A model generated the notes under the pieces. The model was given only the letters and a program-made list of their open reading frames with translations, was not told the DNA's origin and did no database searches. A program made the position numbers and the translations under genes. 53,130 bases of DNA from Companilactobacillus nuruki (GTDB lineage Bacteria; Bacillota; Bacilli; Lactobacillales; Lactobacillaceae): assembly GCF_002872255.1 (NCBI RefSeq), contig NZ_NIPR01000011.1, forward strand, positions 1-53,130. Direction: 5' to 3'. Shown here in pieces: positions 33,245 to 43,383 of this stretch (its first letter is position 1; each line of letters starts with the position of its first letter).

Positions 33245-34433
33245 AGAAGCTCAAGAATTTATTCGTTCTAAGGATAATTCACAAGAAGATAAGGACAAAA
33301 AGGTCAATGAACTTAAGGAACTTACGAGAAGTTTCAAACAAACTCAAGGTCTTAAGGATTTATTCGATGAATTGGATGAATTAGAAGATGACGACAAGGA
33401 AGATCGTTCAAAGAAGTTTCCACAACAAGGCGACAAGCGTACTAAGGTTAATGAAGATAAAAATCCATTGAAGGAAATGCGTTCAGCAATCAATGATTAT
33501 CTACATTCTGGCGGTACTATTCGTTCAGATAAACTTCAATTTACAGAAGGCAAGGACAAGGATTTAATTATTCCTAAAGAATTAACACGTGATGCACTAG
33601 ATGGTATTAAATCCGCTGATGTTAATCCAACAATTCCTACATCAATCTCTTACATCCCTCAAGATGAAGTTAAAACTGTTGTAGATTTAGGTAGATTCGT
33701 AAATCATAAATCAGTTACTACTGCTACTGGTAGTTATCCAATTCGTAAAAAGGCTACCGCTAAATTAAATACAGTTGCTGAATTGGAAAAGAACCCTGAA
33801 CTAGCCAAACCAAATTTCACAGAAATTAGTTACAAAGTTCAAACCAGACGTGGTGCCGAACCAGTTTCACAAGAAAGTATCGATGATTCAGCTGTTGATT
33901 TGATTCCATTCCTAGTAAATGACGCTAATGAACAAAAGATCAATACGACTAATGCTGATATTGCAGCAATCTTTGAATCATTTAAACCACTAACTGTTAA
34001 GACACTTGATGACATTAAACACATTAACAATGTTGACTTAGATCAAGCATATAATCGTTCAATCGTTGCAACAGGTTCATTCTATCAATGGCTAGATACT
34101 TTAAAAGACGGAAATGGTCGTTACCTATTACAAACTGATGTTAAATCTGCTTCTGGTACATCTATTTTTGGTATTCCGGTATTTAAGATTGATGATGGCT
34201 TGTTTGGTGTTAAGGGCGATGCTCACGCATTTATTGGCGACTTGAACCGTGCCATTTTCTATGCCGATCGTGCACAAATTACTGCTAGATGGGTTGATGA
34301 TACTGTCTATGGTCAATACCTTCAAGTTGGTACTCGTTATGACATTGTTAAGGCAGATGAAAACGCTGGCTACTTCTTAACTGTTGATACTAAGACTGCC
34401 ACTGCTGCTGATACTTCTAATGTTGGTAAGTAA
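33213..34433 (+). CDS. Major capsid protein, HK97 family
   Basis: 406 aa. Residues 1-90 are a charged coiled coil (the scaffolding delta domain cut by the protease). From about residue 110 the HK97 fold is seen: IPKELTRDALDG, the E-loop region VNHKSVTTATGSYPIRKKAT, and the A-domain IFGIPVFKIDD...AFIGDLNRAIFYADR. It builds the head shell. Confidence 0.94.
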   Translation: MTKEELQKQIKEAQEFIRSKDNSQEDKDKKVNELKELTRSFKQTQGLKDLFDELDELEDDDKEDRSKKFPQQGDKRTKVNEDKNPLKEMRSAINDYLHSGGTIRSDKLQFTEGKDKDLIIPKELTRDALDGIKSADVNPTIPTSISYIPQDEVKTVVDLGRFVNHKSVTTATGSYPIRKKATAKLNTVAELEKNPELAKPNFTEISYKVQTRRGAEPVSQESIDDSAVDLIPFLVNDANEQKINTTNADIAAIFESFKPLTVKTLDDIKHINNVDLDQAYNRSIVATGSFYQWLDTLKDGNGRYLLQTDVKSASGTSIFGIPVFKIDDGLFGVKGDAHAFIGDLNRAIFYADRAQITARWVDDTVYGQYLQVGTRYDIVKADENAGYFLTVDTKTATAADTSNVGK

Positions 34434-34435
34434 TT

Positions 34436-34789
34436 ATGGACGATTCATTATTAAGTGACTTGAAATTAAGTTTAAGACTTGATTCCGACGAAGAAGACGA
34501 TACGATTCTAAATCGCAATTTAATCGCTGCTGAAAGTTATGTTAAAGGTGCAATTGGTGGTGATGACGGTTTGATGAAAGGTTTCTACGAGCTTGACAAT
34601 GTTAAACAATCGTATGAAATCGCTGTGATTTCATTGGCGAGTTATTATTATACTTTTAGATCATCTGGTATGACTGGACGTGTCAATACAGTTGATATGA
34701 CTGGTAATTCAATTATTGCTCAATTACGAGGTAAATATTTGAGAGAAAAAGAAAGACGTGAGGCTAATGGTTCAGAACATCAATCCTAG
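34436..34789 (+). CDS. Head-tail connector, HK97 gp6-like
   Basis: 117 aa, helical; the start LLSDLKLSLRLDSDEEDDTI is typical of gp6-like adaptors (DNA packaging, PF05135). It forms the ring below the portal. It starts 2 bp after the capsid stop. Confidence 0.85.
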   Translation: MDDSLLSDLKLSLRLDSDEEDDTILNRNLIAAESYVKGAIGGDDGLMKGFYELDNVKQSYEIAVISLASYYYTFRSSGMTGRVNTVDMTGNSIIAQLRGKYLREKERREANGSEHQS

Positions 34790-35120
34790 TAGATTGAAGT
34801 ATCGAGTTAGTTTAGGTAAAGCAGGATTCGTAGAAACTCCACAAGGAACTAATAGACCTGATTTTAAAGAAATTAAAAGTCTTTGGTGCGGTATCTATAC
34901 AATGTCAATGACACAACAGATCACTCTTTTGGGTTCACCGAATACATTTGATTTGGTGTTAATTATTAGACATCAGTCTGATAATTTAAAAGGTGTTAAA
35001 TACGCACGTTTTAAGGACCAGTTGTATCAATTAGTTGGTAGTTCCCCCGACTTTGACGATTCACCACGTTCGTTTGACTTAATAACTCTAAAGAAGATAG
35101 ATAAAATTGGAATTTCTTGA
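34767..35120 (+). CDS. Head closure protein (SPP1 gp16-like)
   Basis: 117 aa. ATG 34767 follows GTGAGGCTA inside the previous gene. Small beta-barrel pattern (RLKYRVSLGKAGFVETPQGT; SLWCGIYTM) matches head-tail joining proteins (PF05521). It seals the connector after packaging. Confidence 0.82.
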   Translation: MVQNINPSRLKYRVSLGKAGFVETPQGTNRPDFKEIKSLWCGIYTMSMTQQITLLGSPNTFDLVLIIRHQSDNLKGVKYARFKDQLYQLVGSSPDFDDSPRSFDLITLKKIDKIGIS

Positions 35121-35541
35121 AGGTCTTGAAAAGTTAGACAGGGAATTATCTAATTTATCTCTAACTCCTAGTCAAAAGAAAGCTATGACTAAAGCGGGAG
35201 CAGAAGTTTATAAAGAGAGCCTTAAGAATAACTTGAATGATAGTTTGCATAAAGGACCTTATACACGTAGATCAAACATAAAGTTAGCAGATGACATCAG
35301 TCTTAAATATAAGGGCGCTGACGGTGCCACTTATGTAGGATTCAAGAATACTCCTGGTCATATGGGTTATGTAGCTAGACTTCTCAATGACGGCTATATG
35401 GCTCATGGTGGTAAAGGTGCCAGTGAACACACCACTAAATATATATCGGGATTACACTTTCAAGAACGAACTATAAATGAAACGAAAGCTTTAGTTTTAG
35501 CAGCAGAGGTTAGAAAATATAAAGAAATGTTAGGAGACTAG
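35107..35541 (+). CDS. HK97 gp10-type neck/tail completion protein
   Basis: 144 aa starting at TTG 35107, overlapping the closure gene by 14 bp. FLEGLEKLDRELSNLSLTPS and the VARLLNDGYMAHGG block fit HK97 gp10 family proteins. Confidence 0.82.
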   Translation: MEFLEGLEKLDRELSNLSLTPSQKKAMTKAGAEVYKESLKNNLNDSLHKGPYTRRSNIKLADDISLKYKGADGATYVGFKNTPGHMGYVARLLNDGYMAHGGKGASEHTTKYISGLHFQERTINETKALVLAAEVRKYKEMLGD

Positions 35542-35542
35542 C

Positions 35543-35908
35543 ATGATTTCAAAAGATGTTAAAAATATTTTATTAAAAAGATCGGATGAGTTGAAAATTA
35601 ACCCGTCCTATTTTTTTACCCAAAATATTCCCCAAGATTACACAGAAGTTGACGAAACAACGATTCTTATATCTGAAATTGACAGTATCTATTCAGGTCG
35701 AGCTAGTGATATTTCTACCACTAAAGATAGCAGGATAGAAATACAGATTTTCTATCGTGGAGATACTATCCCAGATATTACAGAATCAATCATTAATCAA
35801 GAATTAGAAAAAAATCGGTTCTATCAATACGACTCATATCCGGACGTTGATCCAGTTACGGGCTTTTTGACTAGAACCATGAAATACGAAAAAACGGAGG
35901 TCATTTAA
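35543..35908 (+). CDS. Tail terminator/completion protein (DUF806)
   Basis: 121 aa. YFFTQNIPQDYTEVDETTIL and RIEIQIFYRG are the DUF806 pattern. In this position the protein caps the tail tube. ATG 35543 follows GGAGACTAGC. Confidence 0.8.
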   Translation: MISKDVKNILLKRSDELKINPSYFFTQNIPQDYTEVDETTILISEIDSIYSGRASDISTTKDSRIEIQIFYRGDTIPDITESIINQELEKNRFYQYDSYPDVDPVTGFLTRTMKYEKTEVI

Positions 35909-36568
35909 ATGGCATTATCAGGTTTTGAATCAGCACGTATCGGTATCTATACCGATAATACTGAAACAATTGACAAGGAAAATATTTTTACAATTGAACC
36001 CAAAGAAAAGGGTTCAGTAGTTAGTGCAACAATTTCAAATTTATCACCAACTATCACACCCATTTATGGGTCTGATCAAGAATGGAAAGCAGGTTCTAAG
36101 GGACATGGTGCTATTTCAGTAGCATTTATTGCTAACGCAATTCCACAAGAGATTAGACAAAAGATTTTAGGAATGGCAACTTTCGATGGCGGTATTTCAG
36201 GTATCGGTAAGAAAACAGAATCACCATATTGTGTTTTTGAAATGATTTCACATGACGCAACAGATGAAAGTGTGGGTGCTCATTTAGCTTTAGTTAAAGG
36301 AACATTCCACCTTACTACTGTTGCTCCAAAAACAAACACAAACACAACTGTTTATGATCAAGAACAACTTACATTTAGTGCTACTGATCGTGATTCTGAT
36401 GGATTCGCATACTTTGAAGCTTTGGAAGACGAAAAAAATTACGATGCAAGCAAGTGGGAAACAAAAATCTTTGGTATTCCACTAACAACAGATGGTGCTG
36501 CTTCTACTCCAAGCGTTTCAGGTAGCACCACTTCTGATCCAAAGGTTTCAGGTACACCAACCGCTTAA
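35909..36568 (+). CDS. Major tail protein (phi13 type)
   Basis: 219 aa. SARIGIYTDNTETI, VVSATISNLSPTITPIYGSD and YFEALEDEKNYDASKW match major tail tube proteins of lactic siphophages. The Ser/Thr-rich C-terminal 30 residues are a flexible extension. It polymerises into the tail tube. Confidence 0.9.
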   Translation: MALSGFESARIGIYTDNTETIDKENIFTIEPKEKGSVVSATISNLSPTITPIYGSDQEWKAGSKGHGAISVAFIANAIPQEIRQKILGMATFDGGISGIGKKTESPYCVFEMISHDATDESVGAHLALVKGTFHLTTVAPKTNTNTTVYDQEQLTFSATDRDSDGFAYFEALEDEKNYDASKWETKIFGIPLTTDGAASTPSVSGSTTSDPKVSGTPTA

Positions 36569-36597
36569 ATAGGAAAATAGAAGGGAAAGATTAATCA

Positions 36598-37011
36598 ATG
36601 TCTAAAGAATTCGTATACATCAATGCGTTCGGCCGTCGCTTTACGGTCAAGAAAAGTAACAAAAATTTGAGACTTTCTTACGCATATTACACAAATTTAA
36701 GTAATAAGAACAAAAATATGATGGCTGTAGCTGATGAAACAGACAACATCGAAACTAAAGATTTAGGGGAACGTGAAGTTGCTGAGCAAATTATGAACAG
36801 CTTCGATACAGCTTCTAAAGCTGCATTAGATTTACAAAATGTTCCAGTTAATTTTATTAAGGAAATTTTGAAATTGACTCCTAAGCAAGTATCAATGCTT
36901 GACGACATGACTACATCAGAAACAGGTGCTTTGGCAGGCCGAATTGCTCACGGTGTCACTTCGGATGATGAGGATATTGACCCAAAAAAACCACGCAAGA
37001 GGAACAAGTAG
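36598..37011 (+). CDS. Tail assembly chaperone gpG-like
   Basis: 137 aa. Short helical chaperone after the major tail gene (FGRRFTVKKSNKNLRLSYAY; VPVNFIKEILKLTPKQVSML). It ends in a Lys-rich tail encoded across a slippery A-run. It guides tape measure and tail tube assembly together with its frameshifted form. Confidence 0.88.
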   Translation: MSKEFVYINAFGRRFTVKKSNKNLRLSYAYYTNLSNKNKNMMAVADETDNIETKDLGEREVAEQIMNSFDTASKAALDLQNVPVNFIKEILKLTPKQVSMLDDMTTSETGALAGRIAHGVTSDDEDIDPKKPRKRNK

Positions 37012-37235
37012 ATCCATTTACTGTTTATCAAGATTTTTTAAATTATGAAAAACAAATTATGCAAGAAACAGGTTGGGACCTAGAAACAGTCGAATCCCAG
37101 CCATTTTTTGTACTTGCAGAAATTTTAGACGATAAACGTGAATCTAATAACCCTAATAATTCTGTTGGTCCTATGAGTTTGACCGGCTTTATTAAAACGG
37201 GTGGTGTTTCCTCAATTTTAGAGAAAGGAGGATAA
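36598..37235 (+). CDS. Tail chaperone gpGT, -1 frameshift product
   Basis: At 36984-36990 the sequence is A AAA AAA in the zero frame (CCA AAA AAA), a classical slippery heptamer. A -1 shift continues at ACC 36990 and reads 81 more codons (TTQEEQVDPFTVYQDF ... SSILEKGG) to TAA 37233-37235, giving about 212 aa. The extension has no start codon of its own and ends 6 bp before the tape measure gene, exactly as gpGT does in lambda-like tails. Confidence 0.85.
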
Positions 37236-37241
37236 ATATAA

Positions 37242-40200
37242 ATGGCAAAAGATATGGAACTGAATACAGGTATCCATATTGATTCAATTCAAGCTGAAGG
37301 CTCCCTCCAGTCTCTAAGAAATCAAGTCAAAGCATTAACGTCTGAGTGGAAGATTAATGAGCAAGTCCAACGAGCTAACGGTGATTATCAATCAGCGTAT
37401 CAAGCAAAGGCCGAAGGATTAGGGCGAGCTATTGAAGGACAGACTAATTATCTTAATCGATTAAAGTCTGAAATGAGCAACCTCGATAGAACTACTACAG
37501 AAGGTAGTCAGAAGTTTAGTCAATATACTAATCAGGTCAATACGGCTACACGTCAATTAAATAACATGGTTATGCAACAAGAACGTGCTAAATCTACTTT
37601 GAACTTGTATACGACTGGTATTAAAGACCAAAAACAAGCAATGGAAAATGCTAAGAACATTTCTCAATCACTTGTTGAGCGTTACAAAGCTGAAGGTAAA
37701 GAAATTAAGGCATCGGCGACCGAAAGAACGGCACTGAAAGCACGTATTCAAGAGCTAAACTCTCTGTATTCAAAGGAATCAAGCGAGCTAGAACGTGTTA
37801 AAAAAGAATCTGGTGAAACATCTAAGGAATATGCTACACAGACTAAACGTGTTAATGAACTTGGTACTGAAATTGCTAAAAGTCGTACTCGCTATCGTGA
37901 GTTAGGCAGTGAGTTAGGTGGAATGGGTACACATTTCACTGGTATTAGGCAAGCGGCTGCTACTTCTAAAACTGCTATTGGCAATATGAATAGCAGTATT
38001 AAAAATAGTATAAGTCATATGAAGAATATGGCTATGACAGCAGGTATAGCGGGTGCAGCAGTTACTGCTATGTTCGTTAGTGGTGCTAAAAAATCTGTTG
38101 AACTTGAAAATAGCTACAAACAGATTACTAACCTGGCTGAAACGGGTGGCGAAAAGGTAGCGGAAGCTACTAAGAACGTATCTAGAATGCAAGAAGACGG
38201 TCAAAAATACGCTTTAAAGTATGGTAAATCTCAACAAGAAATTGCAGATGGCTACGAAGACTTAATCAAGCGTGGATATGACACCAAACAAGCATTGGGT
38301 GCTATGAAGTCTGAATTACAGGCTTCTGTTGCTTCTGGTGATGATTTTAAAGATGTTGTTAAAGTCTCATCTCAAACGCTTGAAGCATTCGGTATGCGTA
38401 CTAATTCTACAGCAGGAATGGTTAAGAATACTAAAATCGCTGTTAATGATTTAGCATATGCAGCCGATATGACAGCCACAGGATTTAGTGACTTGGGTGT
38501 TGGTATGTCATATGTTGGCTCAACTGCTCATCAAGCTGGATTTAGTTTATCTGAAACTTCTAGTGCAATGGGTATCTTAAGTAATAATGGACTGGAAGCA
38601 GACAAGGCTGGTACAGGTCTGCGAAAAACAATTAATAGTTTGATTTCGCCAACTAAAACAGGTGCTTCTGCACTTCAAGAATTAGGATTAATTACAAAAG
38701 ACTTTACTGATAACAAAGGTAATATGAAATCCATGACTGACATTTTCAGTCTATTACATGACAAAATGCAAGGTATGGGTAAGAACAAGCAAACCGATAT
38801 TTTCCATGATTTATTTGGTACAACAGGTCAACAAGCCGGTTTAATCTTGGCTGAAAATGCTAAGCAACTTGGTGAATTGAATCAAAAGGTTGCTGATTCT
38901 GCTAAAAATGATTACGTTGGAAAGCTATCTAAAAAGAATAGTGAAACAGGTAAAGTTGCATTAGATAGATTAAAGCAATCTGTTAATGCTATTACTATGA
39001 CAATTTCAAGTGCCGCATTGCCGGCTATTACAGAAATAGGCGACAAGTTAGCTAAAGCAGCAGGTACCAAAGAGTTTGAAAATGCTGTAAAAGGTGTTGG
39101 CAAATGGGTAGGTAACTTAACTGACAATGTAGCTGTTTTCTTTACTTACTTAGGCAAACATTCTGATGACTTAAAAGGTATTACAGGTTCTTTAGGAACA
39201 ATTGTTAAAGATATAGCCAAGGGTGCTTGGGATACGTTTTATGGAATTATCAAGGGAATCGGTAAGGCATTTAATTTAGTTCATACCAATGGTAAAAAGG
39301 CCGAAGACCCACTAAAAATTTTGAATCAATTTGTGTCTGGTATTGCTAAACATGAACAAGCTCTCAAAACTATTGGCGGCTTGTTAGCTGGTATTTGGGT
39401 AGCTGATAAAGTAGCTAATTTTGCAGTTAAAATCAATGATGTTACTGATGCCTTTAAAGGTTTGAAAGATAAACTAGTTCATTCAAATATTGAAACTGCT
39501 GCCAGTGAAATTGTCGAACAATCAGGTGAGAATTTAGCTAAGGGCATTGAATCAAAAGCCGGAAGCAGTTCAATTAGTAGTAGATTAAGTTCGCTTGGTG
39601 GTTCGATGATGGGAAAAATTTCCATCGGTATGAGTGCAGTACAAGTCGGATTTGATATTATTGGTGCCATTAAAGCTAAAAATCCTACTGATAAAGCTAA
39701 AAATATCGGTGGAGGTATTGGTTCAGCTTTAGGTGCAGGTATTGCAGGAATTCTTTTGGGACCAGAAGCAGCGGTTCTAGGAGCACAGCTTGGGGATCTA
39801 ATTGGTAAAAATGTTGGACCAGGTATTAGCAACTATCTTGATCATGGAAATACATCTACTAAGGGTTCTGAATCAGATATTAAGAAACGTTTGAAAGAAG
39901 CTCAGGATCAATCTAAGGCAAATAAGCGAGAATATAATTGGTTTCATTCCTCCGTTAGTAAAGATGCTTTGGATCAAAATGATAAAGATATTAAGAGATA
40001 CGAACAACAGCTCAAGCGTATTGAGAATGATAAGAAAAAGCCTAAGAAGACTTCCACTGCTAAAGCAATTCAGGACGTAGCAACGACACATGTATCTAAA
40101 ACAGATATTAAGAATGTTAAAGATATGGTGCCAGCTATCAAAGATTACGAAGACGCACTTTCAGGTTTAAAGAAGTTTTTAAAGAACAATAGTCCAGCCA

Positions 40201-42533
40201 AAGAACTTTCTAAAATTGACTCTAGTATTCAAGGCTCAACTAAAAAATGGAGTAGCTTAGCTAAACCTATCAAAGATATTGGAAATGCTTTTAAGACTTT
40301 GACTTCATTTAGTAAGTCTATGTCAAAAAAAGATGCCTTTGCTTCTTTAAATGATGATTTACCAAAATTAGAAAAGACTCTTAAGAATTCAAAAATCTCG
40401 AAATATCTTAGTGATATGAATAAGGATTTAAAGAATAACAAACTTTCATCCACACTAGATAGTATGACTAAAAGTATTAAAAAGGATACTAGTGAATGGA
40501 ATAAATTTGATAAGCCTATTGAAAAAGTAAGTAAGTCGTTTAAAACTTTAAATTCATTTGCTAAGTCTATGAAGAAAGATCCATTTGAAAGTCTTAATAC
40601 AGATTTAAAGAACTTAGAAACCACGTTAAAAAATTCTAAACTTTCTAATTATTTAGATGATTTATACAAACAACTAAAGAAAGACAAACTCTACAATCAG
40701 TTTGATAAGATGTCTGACAGTATTAAGGACAATACTAAGACGTGGACTAAATTCGCTAAACCAATTAGAGACGTTCAAAAGGCTTTTCAAGAACTTAATA
40801 AATTTACTAAAACGTATAGTAAATCTGATCCATTTGCCAATTTGAATAAGGATATTCAAAACTTAACTAAGACTTTAAATAATCAGAACATTGGTAAAAT
40901 TCTAAAGTCTCAAATAACTGAAGCTAATAAGGCAACCTCTAATGTTACCTTTGATAAAGATTTCAAGACTGATACGGATAATGTTGTGGACGCCCTAAAA
41001 TCATTCAAGACTAACTTTGATAAGTCCTGGAAAGATGTGTGGGCTAATACAGGCTCTGAGGAAAAGGACGCATTAGCCAAAGTTGTAAATAATTACAGCT
41101 CTAAAATGAATGCTATTTCTAAGAAGGAAACTAGCTTTTCTAGCGACTATTTAAATAAATGGAGTTCATGGTTAAAATCTGTTACAAGCACATTTAAGAC
41201 TGCTTTCAATTCGTTACCTGGCCTTGCAAGTAAATCACTAAGTAAGGTCATTTCAGAAGTTAATAAAGGTATTGGCGGAATTAATTCAGTCATTACTGAT
41301 TTTGGTGGTAAATCACTGAATTTAGCAAAATATGCTGTTGGTACTGCTGGTACTCCTGGTGGTAATTTAGCTGTTGTTGGTGAGCAAGGATATGAGCTTG
41401 CTTATGACAAAGCTAATGGAATTTATCCAGTTGGCTTAAAAGGCGAAGAAGTTCGCTATTTAGGAGCTGACACGGCAATCCTTCCACATCATTTATCAGA
41501 GCAATTTATGGGAATGGTAGCTAACCTTCCACACCATGCAACTGGTAAGGGCGACACAAATAAAACTTCCGAAGATATGACTGATTATGTCTTTGAACAT
41601 TTAGACGAGTTAAAAAAAGACCCAGTTCCATTTTTAAAGAAACCTTACTTTGAAAAGGCTAATTTTAATGGAAGTGAGTTTATTAGTCGTTTCGGAAATG
41701 CTATTTCAAACGGTTTCTTGAAGGCTATTGCAGAGCCGTTTAAGAAGACATTAGCTGATATGGACTTTAGTGGAGCTGGTGGAGCTAGACCAGCTAAAGC
41801 ATATGGTCCAATGATTAAAGCCGCTGCTGCTTATATGCACCAGCAAATAACCGATTTCAATGTGGATATGATTGAAAGAATCATTGCTAATGAATCTGGT
41901 GGCGATCCTAATGTTACTAATAATTGGGATGATAATGCTAAGGCAGGTCATCCATCAACTGGTATTCTTCAGTATATTCTACCTACATTTTTAAACTATG
42001 CTATGCCAGGACATACTAATATCCACAATCCATTAGATCAACTAATAGCGTTATTCAATGATGCCACATGGCGTTCTGATATGGGTATGGGCTATAACGG
42101 GAAATATGGTGAATGGCGTGGTTCAGCTAGTGGACCTTCTGGTCCAAGACTAATGTATGATGGTGGTTTTATTAATAAGCCAACAAGTATTATTGGTGGA
42201 GAAGCTGGTCCCGAAGTTATGATTCCTTTGAACAATAAAATGAGAGCTGTTCAAATCTTACAACAAGCTAAGAACACAATTGGTGGTCCTGATGATTCTA
42301 ATGTGACTGCATCGGTTGATACGGCCAGAGTTGAAAGCAATCAACAACAACAATTGATGATGACACAAGTCATGGTTAAATTATTGAGCAAAATTGCTGA
42401 TGGTTCAATGGCTTCTGACGTTTCAAACGGCGGTACATCATTAAATGACATTTCTAACGTTCTAGATAAAATTGGTTTATCTAATCGTAAAATGACTAAA
42501 TTCCAAGCTAAAGGAGGTACTGCACTTGTCTAA
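37242..42533 (+). CDS. Tape measure protein with lytic transglycosylase domain
   Basis: 1763 aa; its length sets tail length. N-terminal coiled coils, then the TP901-type tape measure core (ATGFSDLGVGMSYVGSTAHQ, about residues 290-560), hydrophobic segments near residue 820-870, three tandem repeats of about 82 residues (about 995-1240) and an SLT-like lysozyme domain near residue 1540 (MIERIIANESGGDPNVTNNW). The enzyme would open peptidoglycan during DNA entry. ATG 37242 follows AAAGGAGG. Confidence 0.93.
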   Translation: MAKDMELNTGIHIDSIQAEGSLQSLRNQVKALTSEWKINEQVQRANGDYQSAYQAKAEGLGRAIEGQTNYLNRLKSEMSNLDRTTTEGSQKFSQYTNQVNTATRQLNNMVMQQERAKSTLNLYTTGIKDQKQAMENAKNISQSLVERYKAEGKEIKASATERTALKARIQELNSLYSKESSELERVKKESGETSKEYATQTKRVNELGTEIAKSRTRYRELGSELGGMGTHFTGIRQAAATSKTAIGNMNSSIKNSISHMKNMAMTAGIAGAAVTAMFVSGAKKSVELENSYKQITNLAETGGEKVAEATKNVSRMQEDGQKYALKYGKSQQEIADGYEDLIKRGYDTKQALGAMKSELQASVASGDDFKDVVKVSSQTLEAFGMRTNSTAGMVKNTKIAVNDLAYAADMTATGFSDLGVGMSYVGSTAHQAGFSLSETSSAMGILSNNGLEADKAGTGLRKTINSLISPTKTGASALQELGLITKDFTDNKGNMKSMTDIFSLLHDKMQGMGKNKQTDIFHDLFGTTGQQAGLILAENAKQLGELNQKVADSAKNDYVGKLSKKNSETGKVALDRLKQSVNAITMTISSAALPAITEIGDKLAKAAGTKEFENAVKGVGKWVGNLTDNVAVFFTYLGKHSDDLKGITGSLGTIVKDIAKGAWDTFYGIIKGIGKAFNLVHTNGKKAEDPLKILNQFVSGIAKHEQALKTIGGLLAGIWVADKVANFAVKINDVTDAFKGLKDKLVHSNIETAASEIVEQSGENLAKGIESKAGSSSISSRLSSLGGSMMGKISIGMSAVQVGFDIIGAIKAKNPTDKAKNIGGGIGSALGAGIAGILLGPEAAVLGAQLGDLIGKNVGPGISNYLDHGNTSTKGSESDIKKRLKEAQDQSKANKREYNWFHSSVSKDALDQNDKDIKRYEQQLKRIENDKKKPKKTSTAKAIQDVATTHVSKTDIKNVKDMVPAIKDYEDALSGLKKFLKNNSPAKELSKIDSSIQGSTKKWSSLAKPIKDIGNAFKTLTSFSKSMSKKDAFASLNDDLPKLEKTLKNSKISKYLSDMNKDLKNNKLSSTLDSMTKSIKKDTSEWNKFDKPIEKVSKSFKTLNSFAKSMKKDPFESLNTDLKNLETTLKNSKLSNYLDDLYKQLKKDKLYNQFDKMSDSIKDNTKTWTKFAKPIRDVQKAFQELNKFTKTYSKSDPFANLNKDIQNLTKTLNNQNIGKILKSQITEANKATSNVTFDKDFKTDTDNVVDALKSFKTNFDKSWKDVWANTGSEEKDALAKVVNNYSSKMNAISKKETSFSSDYLNKWSSWLKSVTSTFKTAFNSLPGLASKSLSKVISEVNKGIGGINSVITDFGGKSLNLAKYAVGTAGTPGGNLAVVGEQGYELAYDKANGIYPVGLKGEEVRYLGADTAILPHHLSEQFMGMVANLPHHATGKGDTNKTSEDMTDYVFEHLDELKKDPVPFLKKPYFEKANFNGSEFISRFGNAISNGFLKAIAEPFKKTLADMDFSGAGGARPAKAYGPMIKAAAAYMHQQITDFNVDMIERIIANESGGDPNVTNNWDDNAKAGHPSTGILQYILPTFLNYAMPGHTNIHNPLDQLIALFNDATWRSDMGMGYNGKYGEWRGSASGPSGPRLMYDGGFINKPTSIIGGEAGPEVMIPLNNKMRAVQILQQAKNTIGGPDDSNVTASVDTARVESNQQQQLMMTQVMVKLLSKIADGSMASDVSNGGTSLNDISNVLDKIGLSNRKMTKFQAKGGTALV
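40221..40905 (+). repeat. Three tandem repeats within the tape measure gene
   Basis: Units begin near 40221, 40461 and 40710. Each contains W...AKPI or DKPI, FKTL.SF.KS, DPF.SLN.DL, TLKNS. Equivalent tryptophan codons are at 40248, 40497 and 40743, so the period is 82-83 codons. The nucleotide copies have diverged, so the duplication is old. Confidence 0.8.
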
Positions 42534-43383
42534 AAGATTATCAGATGGACATTATAGACAGAACTCATTATTAATTAAATCTGATGGGCAGAATGAATTT
42601 GAAATAAGTAACTATCGTGGATTGATATTTACCAGACTCACGATTGGTTCACCGCAGACAGTTCCTAATCTAAAGACTAATGCGGGTGTAGACGGACAAG
42701 TCCAAACTGGTCCTGTATTGTACACCTCACGCACGGCAAAGGCCGACTTTTTGCTAAGAGTTGATGATGGAACTGATTTAGAAAGCCGATTCCATGAATT
42801 TTATAATAAGTTCTTCAATCGGGGTTTAGTGAGAGTTCGTCAAAGCTATGATATTGGTCGTTGTTTCTACGGAATCCCTAAACCATTTTCCTATACTGAT
42901 GTTGGATTTTATGATAAAACTTTTTCAGTAGAGTTTGATATTCCTAGTGCTTATATGTATTCAGTGGCTAGATCAACGGATTTTCCAATTGATCCAAGTA
43001 AGGAAGATTTGATTTCTAATAATTTGAATCTTTCAACAACTGATTTGAATTACACTCACTCTCAAGGAACTTTTAAAATATTTAATCCGTCCGATTTCGA
43101 TATCCAACCGTATGAACAGAATCATGAATTAAATATTACTTTTAAAGGTTCTGGTAGTCCTAGTTTAACTAACACAACTACTAATAATACTTTCTCAATG
43201 AACTCAAACATTTCTTCAAACGATTCTCTGGTTTTAAAAGGTGTGCACCCACTGCTTAATGGTGATTCTTGTGAAATAGAAACCAATCACGGTCATATCA
43301 ATTTAAAGAAAGGGTGGAACAATTTCAATTTGACAGGTTTTAGTGGTACCGTCACGTTTGATTTTCCTTTTATATATCTATGA
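42526..43383 (+). CDS. Distal tail protein (Dit)
   Basis: 285 aa. Sipho_tail type: the N-terminal ring domain (IGSPQTVPNLKTNAGVDGQV; FLLRVDDGTDLESRFHEFYN) plus a C-terminal beta-sandwich. It is the hub ring joining tube and baseplate. Start TTG 42526 has AAAGGAGGTACTGCAC and overlaps the tape measure end by 8 bp. Confidence 0.9.
   Translation: MSKRLSDGHYRQNSLLIKSDGQNEFEISNYRGLIFTRLTIGSPQTVPNLKTNAGVDGQVQTGPVLYTSRTAKADFLLRVDDGTDLESRFHEFYNKFFNRGLVRVRQSYDIGRCFYGIPKPFSYTDVGFYDKTFSVEFDIPSAYMYSVARSTDFPIDPSKEDLISNNLNLSTTDLNYTHSQGTFKIFNPSDFDIQPYEQNHELNITFKGSGSPSLTNTTTNNTFSMNSNISSNDSLVLKGVHPLLNGDSCEIETNHGHINLKKGWNNFNLTGFSGTVTFDFPFIYL

Noticed and set aside
36990-37235. Treating the gpGT extension as a separate gene
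   Set aside because: It has no start codon or ribosome site at its beginning and is preceded by a slippery A AAA AAA, so a -1 frameshift product is the better reading.
39479-39832. Antisense frames within the tape measure gene (also 40229-40624, 37914-38204)
   Set aside because: They lie opposite a strongly coding gene, lack ribosome sites and mirror its codon bias.
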